A stretch of 64,000 nucleotides of DNA, taken from Roseateles violae (GTDB taxonomy: Bacteria; Pseudomonadota; Gammaproteobacteria; Burkholderiales; Burkholderiaceae_C). Shown here one piece after another: positions 7,699 to 15,999 of the stretch; the stretch's first letter is position 1, and each line of letters starts with the position of its first letter. The notes under the pieces were generated by a model. That model was not told where the DNA came from. It worked only from the letters and a program-made list of their open reading frames with translations, and made no database searches. The DNA lies in the NCBI RefSeq assembly GCF_030410485.1, contig NZ_JAUHHC010000003.1:496001-560000 (forward strand). Direction: 5' to 3'. Position numbers and translations under genes: made by a program.

Positions 7699-9285
7699 AT
7701 GGCCGGCCGCCCCGCCCGCGACAAGAGCACGAAGAAAAGCATCGCCGCGCCGGGCGCCCCGGCACTCGTCGTCAGCGATAACAGCTATTTGCAGCGGATC
7801 CTGAACGCCAAGGTCTACGACGTCGCGGTCGAGACCCCGCTGACGCCGGCCAAGAACCTCTCCAAGCGCGTCGCCAACAAGGTCCTGCTCAAGCGCGAGG
7901 ACGAGCAGCCGGTGTTCAGCTTCAAGCTGCGCGGCGCCTACAACAAGATGGCCCATCTGAGCCCCGAGGCGCGCGCACGCGGCGTCATCTGCGCCTCGGC
8001 CGGCAACCATGCCCAGGGCGTCGCCCTGTCGGCCAAGAAGCTCGGCTGCCGCGCGGTGATCGTGATGCCGGTGACGGCACCCCGGGTCAAGGTCGACGCG
8101 GTGGCCAGCCATGGCGGCGAGGTCGTGCTGCATGGCGACAGCTTCACCGAGGCCTACACCCATTCGCTGGAGCTGGCGCGCGAGCAGGGCCTGACCTTCG
8201 TCCATCCCTTCGACGATCCCGACGTGATCGCCGGCCAGGGCACGATCGCGATGGAACTGCTGCGCCAGCACCAGGGCCCGATCGACGCCATCTTCGTCGC
8301 CATCGGCGGCGGCGGGCTGATCTCGGGCGTGGCCGCCTATATCAAGGCGGTGCGGCCGGAGATCCGCGTGATCGGCGTGCAGACCCGCGACTCGGACGCG
8401 ATGATCCGCTCGGTCGAAGCCGGTCGCCGCGTCACCCTCAACGACGTCGGCCTGTTCGCCGACGGCACCGCCGTCAAGCTGGTCGGCGAGGAGACCTTCC
8501 GCATCACGCGCGCGCTGGTCGACGGCTTCGTCACCGTCGACACCGATGCCGCCTGCGCGGCGATCAAGGACGTGTTCGAGGACACCCGCAGCATTCTCGA
8601 GCCCTCCGGCGCGCTGGGCGTGGCCGCGATTAAGCAGTACGTCGCCGACACCGGCTGCAAGGGCAAGACCTTCATCGCCATCACCTCCGGCGCGAACATG
8701 AACTTCGACCGCCTGCGCTTCGTCGCCGAGCGGGCCGAGGTCGGCGAGCAGCGCGAGGCGCTGTTCGCCGTCACCATCCCCGAGGCGCGCGGCAGCTTCA
8801 AGCGCTTCTGCGAGCTGCTGGGCCCGCGCAGCGTGACCGAGTTCAACTACCGCATCGCCGATGCCGAGCAGGCGCACATCTTCGTCGGCATCGCGACGCA
8901 GAAGCGCGAGGAATCGGCCAGGCTGACGCGCGCCTTCACCAAGAGCGGCTTCGAGACCCTGGACCTGACCGACAACGAGCTGGCCAAGCAGCATGTGCGC
9001 CATATGGTCGGCGGTCGCGGCGAGTTGGCCAAGAACGAGCGCCTGTACCGCTTCATCTTTCCCGAGCGGCCCGGCGCGCTGATGCGATTCCTGTCCAGCC
9101 TGCATCCGGACTGGAACATCAGCCTGTTCCACTACCGCAACCAGGGCGCTGACTACGGCCGCATCCTGGTCGGACTGCAGGTGCCGCGCGGCGACACGGC
9201 GGCGCTGCGCGACTGGCTGGAGAACCTGAACTACCCTTACGAGGACGAAAGCGCCAACCCGGTCTACCAGCGCTTCCTGCGCTAG
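7699..9285 (+). CDS. ilvA: Threonine ammonia-lyase, biosynthetic (IlvA)
   Basis: PLP enzyme that converts threonine to 2-oxobutanoate, the committing step of isoleucine synthesis. About 528 residues from ATG 7699, which has GGAGAG upstream; a TTG/GTG start farther upstream would read through the terminator hairpin. The catalytic domain shows the PLP lysine in PVFSFKLRGAYNK, the family motif ICASAGNHAQGVALSAKKLG and the glycine-rich phosphate loop AIGGGGLISG. Two ACT-like regulatory repeats follow (RGSFKRFCELLG near residue 360 and PERPGALMRFLSSL near 455), so feedback control by isoleucine/valine is expected. The stretch behind it is cobT-like and probably separate. Confidence 0.95.
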   Translation: MAGRPARDKSTKKSIAAPGAPALVVSDNSYLQRILNAKVYDVAVETPLTPAKNLSKRVANKVLLKREDEQPVFSFKLRGAYNKMAHLSPEARARGVICASAGNHAQGVALSAKKLGCRAVIVMPVTAPRVKVDAVASHGGEVVLHGDSFTEAYTHSLELAREQGLTFVHPFDDPDVIAGQGTIAMELLRQHQGPIDAIFVAIGGGGLISGVAAYIKAVRPEIRVIGVQTRDSDAMIRSVEAGRRVTLNDVGLFADGTAVKLVGEETFRITRALVDGFVTVDTDAACAAIKDVFEDTRSILEPSGALGVAAIKQYVADTGCKGKTFIAITSGANMNFDRLRFVAERAEVGEQREALFAVTIPEARGSFKRFCELLGPRSVTEFNYRIADAEQAHIFVGIATQKREESARLTRAFTKSGFETLDLTDNELAKQHVRHMVGGRGELAKNERLYRFIFPERPGALMRFLSSLHPDWNISLFHYRNQGADYGRILVGLQVPRGDTAALRDWLENLNYPYEDESANPVYQRFLR

Positions 9286-9404
9286 GCGGGGAGGCTGCGG
9301 CCGGAAAAGGGCAAGTGCGGATGCGCGGCCGGCGCCGCGCGCGACAGAATCACCGTTCCGGCCCTTGCCTCAACATCATCGATTTGCAGACCAGGCGACC
9401 GTCC

Positions 9405-10460
9405 ATGCCGCTCCAGCAATCCCTGATCTCCCCGACCGCCAATCCGGAACTGGAAAAGGCGCTGCGCGAGCGCATCGACCGCCGCGCGGCGATTACCGGC
9501 GGCCTGGGCGAGCTGGAGCCGCTGGCGGTGCGACTGGGCCTGGTGCAGAACAGCCTGACGCCGCGCTTCCGCGATCCGGTGCTGGCCCTGTTCGCCGCCG
9601 ACCACGGCCTGGTCGTCGACGGCGTCGGCGCCCAATGGGGACGCAGCACCCGCGAGCAGGCGCAGATGGCGCTGCAGAACCAGCTGCCGGTCTCGGTCTT
9701 TGCCCGCCTGCAGGGTCTGCAGCTGAGCATCGTCGACTGCGGCATCGCCGAATCGCTGCCGCCGCACACGCGGCTGCTGGCGCGCAAGATCGCCCATGGC
9801 ACGCGCAACTCGCGTGTCGGCGCAGCGATGACGATGGAGCAGGCCCATGCCGGCGTGCGCGTCGGCATGGAGATCGCCGACAAGCTGCCCGGCAATGTGC
9901 TGGCCTGCGCCGGCATGGGCCAGGGCTCGGCCGAGAGCGCCGCCCTGGTGCTGGCGCGCCTGGTCGACGGCCCGGTGCGCGATTTCGTCGTCTCCGGCCC
10001 CGACATGCCGCAGGACGATCTGGCCCATCTGCTGATCGTGTTGCAGGGCGCACAGAGCCGCCATCGCGAGGTCGCCGATCCGATGGAGGTGCTGGCGGCC
10101 TTCGGCGGCTTCGAGACGGCGGTGATGGTGGGTGCGATGCTGGTCGCCGCCAGCAAGCGCAGCCTGATCATCGTCGACGGCATCACCGCCTGCGCCGCGC
10201 TGAAGATCGCCGCCCGCATTGCGGCGCCGGTGACCGATTACGCGGTGTTCTGCCGCAGCCATGTGCACCGCGGCCTCGACGAGGCGCTGGCGCTGTTCCA
10301 CGCCTCGGCACTGCTGGAGCTGGGCATGGACTGCGCCGACGGCACCGGGGCCGCGCTGGCCTGGCCGATGCTGCGCAGCGCCGCGGCGCTGCTGACCGAT
10401 CTGCACGAACTGGCCGAGGCGCGCGTCGCCGGCCCCTCGCAGTCGCCGGCGACGGCCTGA
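9405..10460 (+). CDS. cobT: Divergent CobT-like phosphoribosyltransferase
   Basis: Protein of 351 residues with the fold and order of motifs of nicotinate-nucleotide:dimethylbenzimidazole phosphoribosyltransferase, which makes alpha-ribazole phosphate for the lower ligand of cobalamin. Recognisable parts are GGLGELEPLAVRLG, ALFAADHGLVVDGV, the NaMN-binding-like AFGGFETAVMVGAML, VDGITACAALK and DGTGAALAWPML near the end. Compared from memory with the Salmonella enzyme, the GELGMANTT loop reads AGMGQGSAES and the C-terminal GEGSGA reads ADGTGA, so both glutamates thought to act in catalysis appear replaced. No other cobalamin gene is nearby. ATG 9405 is preferred over 9315, which adds 30 arginine-rich residues. 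Confidence 0.8.
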   Translation: MPLQQSLISPTANPELEKALRERIDRRAAITGGLGELEPLAVRLGLVQNSLTPRFRDPVLALFAADHGLVVDGVGAQWGRSTREQAQMALQNQLPVSVFARLQGLQLSIVDCGIAESLPPHTRLLARKIAHGTRNSRVGAAMTMEQAHAGVRVGMEIADKLPGNVLACAGMGQGSAESAALVLARLVDGPVRDFVVSGPDMPQDDLAHLLIVLQGAQSRHREVADPMEVLAAFGGFETAVMVGAMLVAASKRSLIIVDGITACAALKIAARIAAPVTDYAVFCRSHVHRGLDEALALFHASALLELGMDCADGTGAALAWPMLRSAAALLTDLHELAEARVAGPSQSPATA

Positions 10461-10468
10461 GCGCCGTT

Positions 10469-11086
10469 CTAGCTCGCCACCGACTGCGAGCGGGCGCCGT
10501 CCTGCTGCTGCGGCTGGACTTCCTGCGGATTCGTCGGCACGCCCGGCATCATGGGCGGCTGCGGCTGGACCTGCGGCGGCAGCCCCGGTGGCGGCTGGCC
10601 ATGCGCGCCGCCCAGGATGGTGGACGAGGGCACGGCCGGCTGCAGCGATCCGGTATTGGCCGAAGTCGGCGGCGCCAGTTGCAGGCTCAGGCTGCTGCCG
10701 CCCTCGCGGCCCAGCCGCGCCGAGCGCGCGTCGACGGCCAGCAGGCGCAACTCGCCATCGACCGCGGCGCCGACCCGCACCGTGCGCGCGACGCCGTCGA
10801 CGGCGATCAGCGCGACGCCCTCGCCGGCGGCGGTGGCCTGGGCCGATTTCGGCGCGACGACGCCCAGCAGCTTGAAGCGCGCCTCCTCGGCCGGCGCCGG
10901 CGCGGCCTCCGGCGCGCTGACGATCGCCGCACCGAGCAGGCGGCTCAGATCGGCCGCGGCGGCACCGCGCTCGGCCACCGGCGGCGCCTGCGTCGGCAAG
11001 GGCCGCGCCAGCAGCTGGAGCATCCAATAAACGCCGCTGCAGGCCAGCAGACCCCACACCAGAAAAGCCATCAATCGCGCAAGCAT
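10469..11086 (-). CDS. gspC: Type II secretion inner-membrane protein GspC
   Basis: Inner-membrane component that links the secretin to the inner-membrane platform of the type II secretion system. 205 residues from ATG 11086: a short cytoplasmic start, one membrane span (LMAFLVWGLLACSGVYWML, about residues 5-24), then the homology region FKLLGVVAPK ... GVALIAVDGVARTVRVGAAV, near residues 75-110. The C-terminal PDZ domain of longer GspC proteins is missing; the end is a Pro/Gln-rich tail. It is read away from gspG across 67 bases, so both halves of the locus share one control region. A longer upstream frame overlaps gspG and is not credible. Confidence 0.88.
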   Translation of the reverse strand: MLARLMAFLVWGLLACSGVYWMLQLLARPLPTQAPPVAERGAAAADLSRLLGAAIVSAPEAAPAPAEEARFKLLGVVAPKSAQATAAGEGVALIAVDGVARTVRVGAAVDGELRLLAVDARSARLGREGGSSLSLQLAPPTSANTGSLQPAVPSSTILGGAHGQPPPGLPPQVQPQPPMMPGVPTNPQEVQPQQQDGARSQSVAS

Positions 11087-11153
11087 CGGCCGATTATGAT
11101 TCAGGCGCCGCGGTCCCCGCTTCGAGCGCCGCGCAGCACCCTCAGCCCACCCG

Positions 11154-11606
11154 ATGCCGACCATGCCCACTCCCGTCTCCCGTCCCCTGCCCGGCCGTCG
11201 CGGCCGCGGCTTTACGCTGATCGAGCTGCTGGTCGTGCTCGTCATCATCGGCGTGCTGGCCGCGCTGATCGTGCCCAATGTGCTTGATCGCGCCGACGAT
11301 GCGCGCGTCACCGCCGCCCGCACCGACGTCAACAACCTGATGCAGGCGCTCAAGCTGTACAAGCTCGACAACCAGCGCTTCCCCAGCGCCGAGCAGGGCC
11401 TGGAGGCCCTGGTGCGCCGGCCGACCGCCGGCACGCCGCCGCCGAACTGGAAGCCCTATGTCGAGAAGCTGCCCAACGACCCCTGGGGCCGGCCCTATCA
11501 ATACGTGAACCCGGGCGTGAAGGGCGAAATCGATGTCTACAGCTTCGGCGCCGACGGCGTCAGCGGCGGCGAAGGCAAGGACGCCGACATTGGCTCCTGG
11601 CAGTAG
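11154..11606 (+). CDS. gspG: Major pseudopilin GspG
   Basis: Main subunit of the type II secretion pseudopilus, 150 residues. The prepilin leader ends in RRGRG, followed by FTLIELLVVLVIIGVLAALIVP, with the required Glu at +5 of the mature protein. The C-terminal calcium-binding region is typical: DNQRFPSAEQGLEALV, LPNDPWGRPYQYVNPG and DVYSFGADGVSGGEGKDADIGSW. A second ATG at 11163 could be the true start, shortening the leader by three residues. It is first in the plus-strand run gspG to gspF and overlaps gspH. Confidence 0.95.
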   Translation: MPTMPTPVSRPLPGRRGRGFTLIELLVVLVIIGVLAALIVPNVLDRADDARVTAARTDVNNLMQALKLYKLDNQRFPSAEQGLEALVRRPTAGTPPPNWKPYVEKLPNDPWGRPYQYVNPGVKGEIDVYSFGADGVSGGEGKDADIGSWQ

Positions 11607-12060
11607 CCGCCGTCCCGGCGGCTTTTCGCTGATCGAGCTGCTGGTCGTCGTCGCGCTGATCGCGATCGCGGCCGCGACGGTCAGCTTGGCCCTGCGCGAT
11701 CCGGCCGCCGCACGGCTGGAGCGCGAGGCCGAGCGCCTGGCCGCCCTGTTCGAAGCCGCCCGCGCCGAGGGCCGCGCCGCCGGCCTGGAGGTGCAGTGGC
11801 GGCCGCTGCCGCCCGACGAGGCCTCGGGTGACCAGTTCCGTTTCGAGGGCCTGCCGCCCGGCGTCGCCCTGCCGGGGCGCTGGCTCGACGCGCAGGCGCC
11901 GGCGGTGCTGATCGCCCAGGGCCGGCGCACGGTCAGCCTCGGCCCCGAGCCCTTGATCGGCGCGCAGCAGCTGCGGCTGAGCCTGGGCTCGCAGCAGATC
12001 GCCCTGACGACCGACGGGCTCGGCCCCTTCCAGGTCGCGCCGGTCGCGGCCGAGCAATGA
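11590..12060 (+). CDS. gspH: Minor pseudopilin GspH
   Basis: Minor pseudopilin of the secretion pseudopilus tip. The prepilin site is PGG/FSLIELLVVVALIAIAAA, followed by the GspH periplasmic domain (AARLEREAERLAALFEAARAEGRAAG). The start is not certain. A TTG at 11590 gives a short leader of about 11 residues and overlaps gspG by 17 bases; an ATG at 11533 gives a leader of 30 residues and a 74-base overlap. I prefer 11590 because leaders in this family are short. The stop overlaps the gspI ATG (ATGA). Confidence 0.88.
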   Translation: MAPGSSRRPGGFSLIELLVVVALIAIAAATVSLALRDPAAARLEREAERLAALFEAARAEGRAAGLEVQWRPLPPDEASGDQFRFEGLPPGVALPGRWLDAQAPAVLIAQGRRTVSLGPEPLIGAQQLRLSLGSQQIALTTDGLGPFQVAPVAAEQ

Positions 12061-12428
12061 GGACGGCCATGCCTTCGGCGCGCGGATTCACCCTCATCGA
12101 GGTGCTGGTCGGCCTGGTGATCGTCGCGATCAGCCTGGGCGCCGGCATCAAGGCGGCCGGCGCCCTGAGCGAGAACGCGGCGCGGCTGCGCAGCGTCGCG
12201 GCCGCCCAATGGTGCGCCGACAACGAGCTCGGCGAACTGCGCCTGTCCAAGCAGTTCCCCGGCATCGGCGACAGCGAGTTCGGCTGCGATCAGCTGGGTC
12301 AGCATTACCAGGGCCAGCTGCGCGTGCGGGCGACCCCGAACCCGAACTTCCGCCGCGTCGACGCGCTGATCGCCGACGAGGACGGGCGGCCGCAGCTGAG
12401 CCTGTCGACCATCGTCAGCCGATACTGA
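12057..12428 (+). CDS. gspI: Minor pseudopilin GspI
   Basis: Minor pseudopilin, 123 residues, part of the GspH-I-J-K tip complex. The prepilin site is ARG/FTLIEVLVGLVIVAISLGAG. The C-terminal domain has the usual AQWCADNELGELRLSKQFPGIG region. The ATG overlaps the gspH stop by four bases, a coupled arrangement, and gspJ begins one base after its stop. Confidence 0.93.
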   Translation: MRTAMPSARGFTLIEVLVGLVIVAISLGAGIKAAGALSENAARLRSVAAAQWCADNELGELRLSKQFPGIGDSEFGCDQLGQHYQGQLRVRATPNPNFRRVDALIADEDGRPQLSLSTIVSRY

Positions 12429-12429
12429 G

Positions 12430-13173
12430 ATGCAGATGGAACCCCTCGTCCAAGGCGTAGCTTGGCCAGCCCCGCGAGGGGGTTGGGCGAACCGGAGTAC
12501 CGGCTTCACCCTGGTCGAGGTGCTGGTCGCGCTGGTGATCATGGCGACGATGGCGATGCTGGCCTGGCGCGGCATCGACGCGCTGCTGCGCACGCGCGAC
12601 ATCGCGCAGGCGAATCTGGACCACAGCACGCGGCTGCAGGCGGTGATGGGGCAGTGGGAGGCCGATCTGCGCGCGCTGCAGGACAGCGGCGTGGTGCCGG
12701 CGCTGGCCTTCGACGGCGCCAATCTGCGCCTGACGCGGCGTCAGCCGCAGGGCCTGCAGATGGTCGTCTGGAGCGTGCGCGACGGCGGTCTCCACCGCTG
12801 GGCCGGGCCGGTGCAGCAGACGGTGGCCGCGCTGCAGGACAGCTTTCTGCGCAGCCAGCAGTTGCCGCCGCCGCCCGACCAGCCGCAGCCGCTGCGTACG
12901 CTGGACGGCGTCGTCGGCTGGCAGGTGTTCTTCTACCGCGGCAATGGCTGGAGCAATGCCCAGTCCAGCGGCGACCTCATCGGCAGCAGCAGCGTGGTGA
13001 CCCCGGCCACGCCGCCGGCCTCGGGCGCCTCGGCGCCGGGACCGGGCGCGCCGGCGCAGCAGCAGCGCATTGCCCTGCCCAGCGGCGTGCGCATGCTCTT
13101 GCAGTTCGATGCCGACAGCAGCGGCTTCGCCGGTCCTCTGCTGCGCCAGATCGTGCTGGAGCCGCAGCCATGA
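12430..13173 (+). CDS. gspJ: Minor pseudopilin GspJ with a repeat-encoded leader
   Basis: Minor pseudopilin of 247 residues. The prepilin site is RSTG/FTLVEVLVALVIMATMAMLAW, and the pilin-like domain ends GVRMLLQFDADSSGFAGPLLRQIVLE. The leader is about 25 residues, longer than in the neighbouring pseudopilins, and residues 4-18 are encoded by a palindromic repeat (12440-12484). A Ser/Thr/Pro-rich, Gly-containing insert lies near residues 185-215. The stop overlaps the gspK start. Confidence 0.93.
   Translation: MQMEPLVQGVAWPAPRGGWANRSTGFTLVEVLVALVIMATMAMLAWRGIDALLRTRDIAQANLDHSTRLQAVMGQWEADLRALQDSGVVPALAFDGANLRLTRRQPQGLQMVVWSVRDGGLHRWAGPVQQTVAALQDSFLRSQQLPPPPDQPQPLRTLDGVVGWQVFFYRGNGWSNAQSSGDLIGSSSVVTPATPPASGASAPGPGAPAQQQRIALPSGVRMLLQFDADSSGFAGPLLRQIVLEPQP
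12440..12484 (+). repeat. Palindromic repeat lying inside the gspJ leader
   Basis: Outer arms CCCCTCG (12442-12448) and CGAGGGG (12475-12481) enclose an inner hairpin CCAAG-GCGTAG-CTTGG (12450-12465). The same plan, outer CCCCTCG/CGAGGGG with a variable inner stem, recurs at 21818-21855. Confidence 0.65.
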
Positions 13174-14126
13174 GCCACCTCGCCACGCGCCAGCGCGGCG
13201 CCGCGCTGCTGGTCGCCATGATCATCGTCAGCCTGGTCGCCACCCTGGCCGCGGCCATGGTCTGGCGCCAGTACCGGGCGGTGCAGATCGAGGCGGCCGA
13301 GCGCGCCCGTGCCCAGGCCGGCTGGATCCTGCAGGGCGCGCTCGACTGGGCGAGGCTGATCCTGCGCGAGGACGCGCGCGCCAGCGCCAATCTCGATCAT
13401 CTGGGCGAGGTCTGGGCGGTGCCGCTGGCCGAGGCGCGGCTGTCCACCTTTCTGGCCGCCGAACAGGCCCGCGGGGGCGACAGCGGCGGCGCTGACGACG
13501 GCCCGGAGGCCTTTCTGTCCGGCAGCATGGAGGACGCGCAGGCGCGCTACAACCTGCGCCTGCTGCTCGGCGGCGAGCAGGTGCCGGCGCAGGAGCAGCG
13601 CGTGCTGGAGCGCCTGTGCGAGATCGCCGGCGCGCCGCGCGACACGGCCAGCCGCATCATCAGCGGCCTGCGCAGCGCCTTCGACACCCAGGCCGCGCGC
13701 GAGGGCCAGCCGCTGCCGCCGCAGGACATCGAGCAGCTGGCCTGGTTCGGGCTCGATGCCGACACCATCGCGCGCCTGCGCCCGCTGCTGATCCTGCTGC
13801 CGACGGCGACGCCGGTGAACCTGAACACCGCGCCGCGCGAGGTGATCGCCGCGCTGTTCGAGGGCATGGACCTGGCCTCGGCCGAGCGCCTGGTGCAGGC
13901 GCGCCAGCAGGCGCCGCTGACCCAGCCGCAGGCGGCCAAGAGCTTTCTGCCCGAGGACGCGGTGATCAGTTCCGAGCGCGTCTCGGTGCAGTCCAGCCAT
14001 TTCATCGTCAGCGGGCGGCTGCGGCTGGACGGCCGCGTGCTGGAAGACCGCTCGCTGGTGCGCCGCCGCGGCCTCGAGATCACCGTGCTGGAACGCCAGC
14101 ACATCAACCGCATGCTGGAGCCTTGA
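13170..14126 (+). CDS. gspK: Type II secretion minor pseudopilin GspK
   Basis: Large minor pseudopilin that caps the pseudopilus tip, 318 residues. The prepilin site is RQRG/AALLVAMIIVSLVATLAAAM, which lacks the Glu at +5, as is normal for GspK. The T2SSK domain follows, with FLSGSMEDAQARYNLRLLLGG and the helix-hairpin-like PVNLNTAPREVIAALFEGMD. A longer in-frame open stretch runs back to 12462 but is a shadow of gspJ. Its ATG overlaps the gspJ stop. Confidence 0.94.
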   Translation: MSHLATRQRGAALLVAMIIVSLVATLAAAMVWRQYRAVQIEAAERARAQAGWILQGALDWARLILREDARASANLDHLGEVWAVPLAEARLSTFLAAEQARGGDSGGADDGPEAFLSGSMEDAQARYNLRLLLGGEQVPAQEQRVLERLCEIAGAPRDTASRIISGLRSAFDTQAAREGQPLPPQDIEQLAWFGLDADTIARLRPLLILLPTATPVNLNTAPREVIAALFEGMDLASAERLVQARQQAPLTQPQAAKSFLPEDAVISSERVSVQSSHFIVSGRLRLDGRVLEDRSLVRRRGLEITVLERQHINRMLEP

Positions 14127-14194
14127 GCGCAGAGCGAATGCCCTGGCAATCCCGCAATCACCCAGCTTCTAGAATGGGCTAGGCTCCACGTCCG

Positions 14195-15472
14195 ATGAGT
14201 ACTCTGCTGCTGTTTCTGCCCCCGCGCAGCCGTCTGCGCGCCCAGGGCCGCCTCCTCATGCCCGAGGGCAGCGGTCGCGGCGTGGCGGGCGATGATGTCT
14301 ACGACCATGTGCTGGTCGATGCCGCCGGCCAGATCGTCGACCAGGGCCCGCGCCCGGTGGCCGCGCTGCCGCGCGCAACGACGGTGATCGCGATCGCCGC
14401 CGAGACCGATCTGGGCTGGCAGCGCGTCGAGCTGCCGCGCGCCGGCCGCCAGATGCGCGCCGCGCTGGCCGGCCTGCTCGAGGAGAGCCTGCTGGACGAC
14501 ACCGAGGGCCTGCATTTCGCGCTGGAGCCGGGCGCGGCCGGCGGCGCTGCGGCCTGGGTCGCCGTCTGCTCGCGCGCCTGGCTGGCCCAGCATCTGGCCC
14601 GGCTCGAGGCCGCCCATGTCTTCGTCGACCGGGTCGCGCCGCTGAGCTGGCCCGGCACGCCGCCGCGCGGTCATTTCCAGGCGGCCGATGCCGAGGTCGG
14701 CGAGGAGGGCGACAGCGCCCTGCTGCTGCAGTGGAGCGACGGCCAGGGCGTCGCCAGCCTGCCGCTGGCCGGCGAACTGGCCCGCACGCTGCTGGCGCCG
14801 GCGCTGGAGCAGGCAGGCACGCAATGGACGGCGACGCCGACCGCCGCCGCCCAGGCCGAGCGCTGGCTCGGCGTGGCGGTCAGCGCGCTGACGCCCGAAC
14901 AGCGCGCGCTGGCCGTCATCGACGGTCGCTGGGATCTGCGCCAGTTCGAGCTGGCGCCGCGCACGCGCGGCCTGCGCACGCTGCGCCAGTTCTGGCGCGA
15001 GCTGATGCAGCGCCAATGGCGGCCGGTGCGCTGGGGCCTGGCCGGCCTGGTCGCCGTGCAGCTGCTGGGCCTGAACCTGCTTGCCTGGCAGCAGAACCGC
15101 CAGCTGCAGCAGCAGCGCAGCGCGCTGACGAGCACCCTGCAGACCACCTACCCGCAGGTGCGTGCGGTGCTGGACGCGCCGGTGCAGATGCGCCGCGAGA
15201 CCGAGGCGCTGCGCGCCAGCGCCGGCCGCGCCGGCGACGACGATCTGGAAACCCTGCTGGCCGCCGCGGCCAGCTCCTGGCCGCCGGGCCGCGGGCCGGT
15301 CGACGCGCTGTCCTTCGAGCCGGGCCGGCTGGTGCTGTCCAGCAGCGGCTGGAACGAGCCGCAGATCGAGCAATTCCGCAGCCAGCTGAAGAGCGAGGGC
15401 TGGCAGCTCGACAGCGCCGAGGGCCGCATGACCCTGCGCCGCGCGCCGCGCGCCGCCGCCAAGACATCATGA
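14195..15472 (+). CDS. gspL: Type II secretion assembly-platform protein GspL
   Basis: Bitopic inner-membrane protein of 425 residues that ties the ATPase GspE to the platform. The cytoplasmic actin-like region (residues 1-260) includes VIAIAAETDLGWQRVELP and LAGLLEESLLDD, a membrane span lies near residues 280-300 (WGLAGLVAVQLLGLNLLAW), and a periplasmic ferredoxin-like domain closes the protein. A 68-base gap separates it from gspK, the largest break in this run apart from gspE-gspF; a TAGAAT at 14171 could be the -10 of a weak internal promoter. The stop overlaps the gspM start. Confidence 0.92.
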   Translation: MSTLLLFLPPRSRLRAQGRLLMPEGSGRGVAGDDVYDHVLVDAAGQIVDQGPRPVAALPRATTVIAIAAETDLGWQRVELPRAGRQMRAALAGLLEESLLDDTEGLHFALEPGAAGGAAAWVAVCSRAWLAQHLARLEAAHVFVDRVAPLSWPGTPPRGHFQAADAEVGEEGDSALLLQWSDGQGVASLPLAGELARTLLAPALEQAGTQWTATPTAAAQAERWLGVAVSALTPEQRALAVIDGRWDLRQFELAPRTRGLRTLRQFWRELMQRQWRPVRWGLAGLVAVQLLGLNLLAWQQNRQLQQQRSALTSTLQTTYPQVRAVLDAPVQMRRETEALRASAGRAGDDDLETLLAAAASSWPPGRGPVDALSFEPGRLVLSSSGWNEPQIEQFRSQLKSEGWQLDSAEGRMTLRRAPRAAAKTS

Positions 15473-15999
15473 TGCGCACACCCAACCCCGCCTCCGCACG
15501 CTGGCAGGCGCTGGCCCGCCAGCTGCAGCCGCTGCAGGCCCGCTTCCAGGCGCTCGACGAACGCGAGCAGTTGCTGCTCAAGCTGGGCGCCGCGGCGATC
15601 GGCCTGCTGCTGGTCTGGCTGGTCGCCGTGCAGCCGGCCTGGCGCACGCTGCGCCAGGCACCTGCGCGGCTCGAGCAACTGGAACTGCAGCTGCAGGACA
15701 TGCAGGGCCTGGCGCAGGAAGCGCGCGAGCTGCGCGCGACGCCGCCGGTGGCCCCCGCGCAGGCGACCCAGGCGCTGCAGGCGGCGAGCAGCCATCTGGG
15801 CGCCGGCGCGCGGCTCAGCATCAGCGGCGACCGCGCGATGCTGACCCTGTCCGGCGTCGACAGCGCGGCCCTGCAGGCCTGGCTCGGCGAGGTCCGCAAT
15901 GCGGCGCGCGCGCGCGTCATCAGCGCCCAGCTGCAGCGCGGCCCGCAAGGCTTCAGCGGCACCCTCGTGCTGGCGCTGAGCGGGGTGCCGGCACCATGA
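15469..15999 (+). CDS. gspM: Type II secretion protein GspM
   Basis: Bitopic inner-membrane platform protein of 176 residues that partners GspL. It has a cytoplasmic N-terminus ending in FQALDEREQLLLKLGAA, one membrane span (AIGLLLVWLVAVQPAW, about residues 43-60), then a coiled-coil stretch and the small periplasmic ferredoxin-like domain (GDRAMLTLSGVDSAALQAWLGEV). A double ATG at 15469/15472 makes the start ambiguous by one residue. It overlaps gspL and gspN by four bases each. Confidence 0.92.
   Translation: MMRTPNPASARWQALARQLQPLQARFQALDEREQLLLKLGAAAIGLLLVWLVAVQPAWRTLRQAPARLEQLELQLQDMQGLAQEARELRATPPVAPAQATQALQAASSHLGAGARLSISGDRAMLTLSGVDSAALQAWLGEVRNAARARVISAQLQRGPQGFSGTLVLALSGVPAP

Noticed and set aside
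7606-9132. Long open frame on the minus strand opposite ilvA, and similar frames opposite gspK-L, gspE, tldD and srkA
   Set aside because: High G+C leaves the antisense frames open. These translations are Arg/Ala/Gln-rich with no domain, while the sense strand codes for clear family members.
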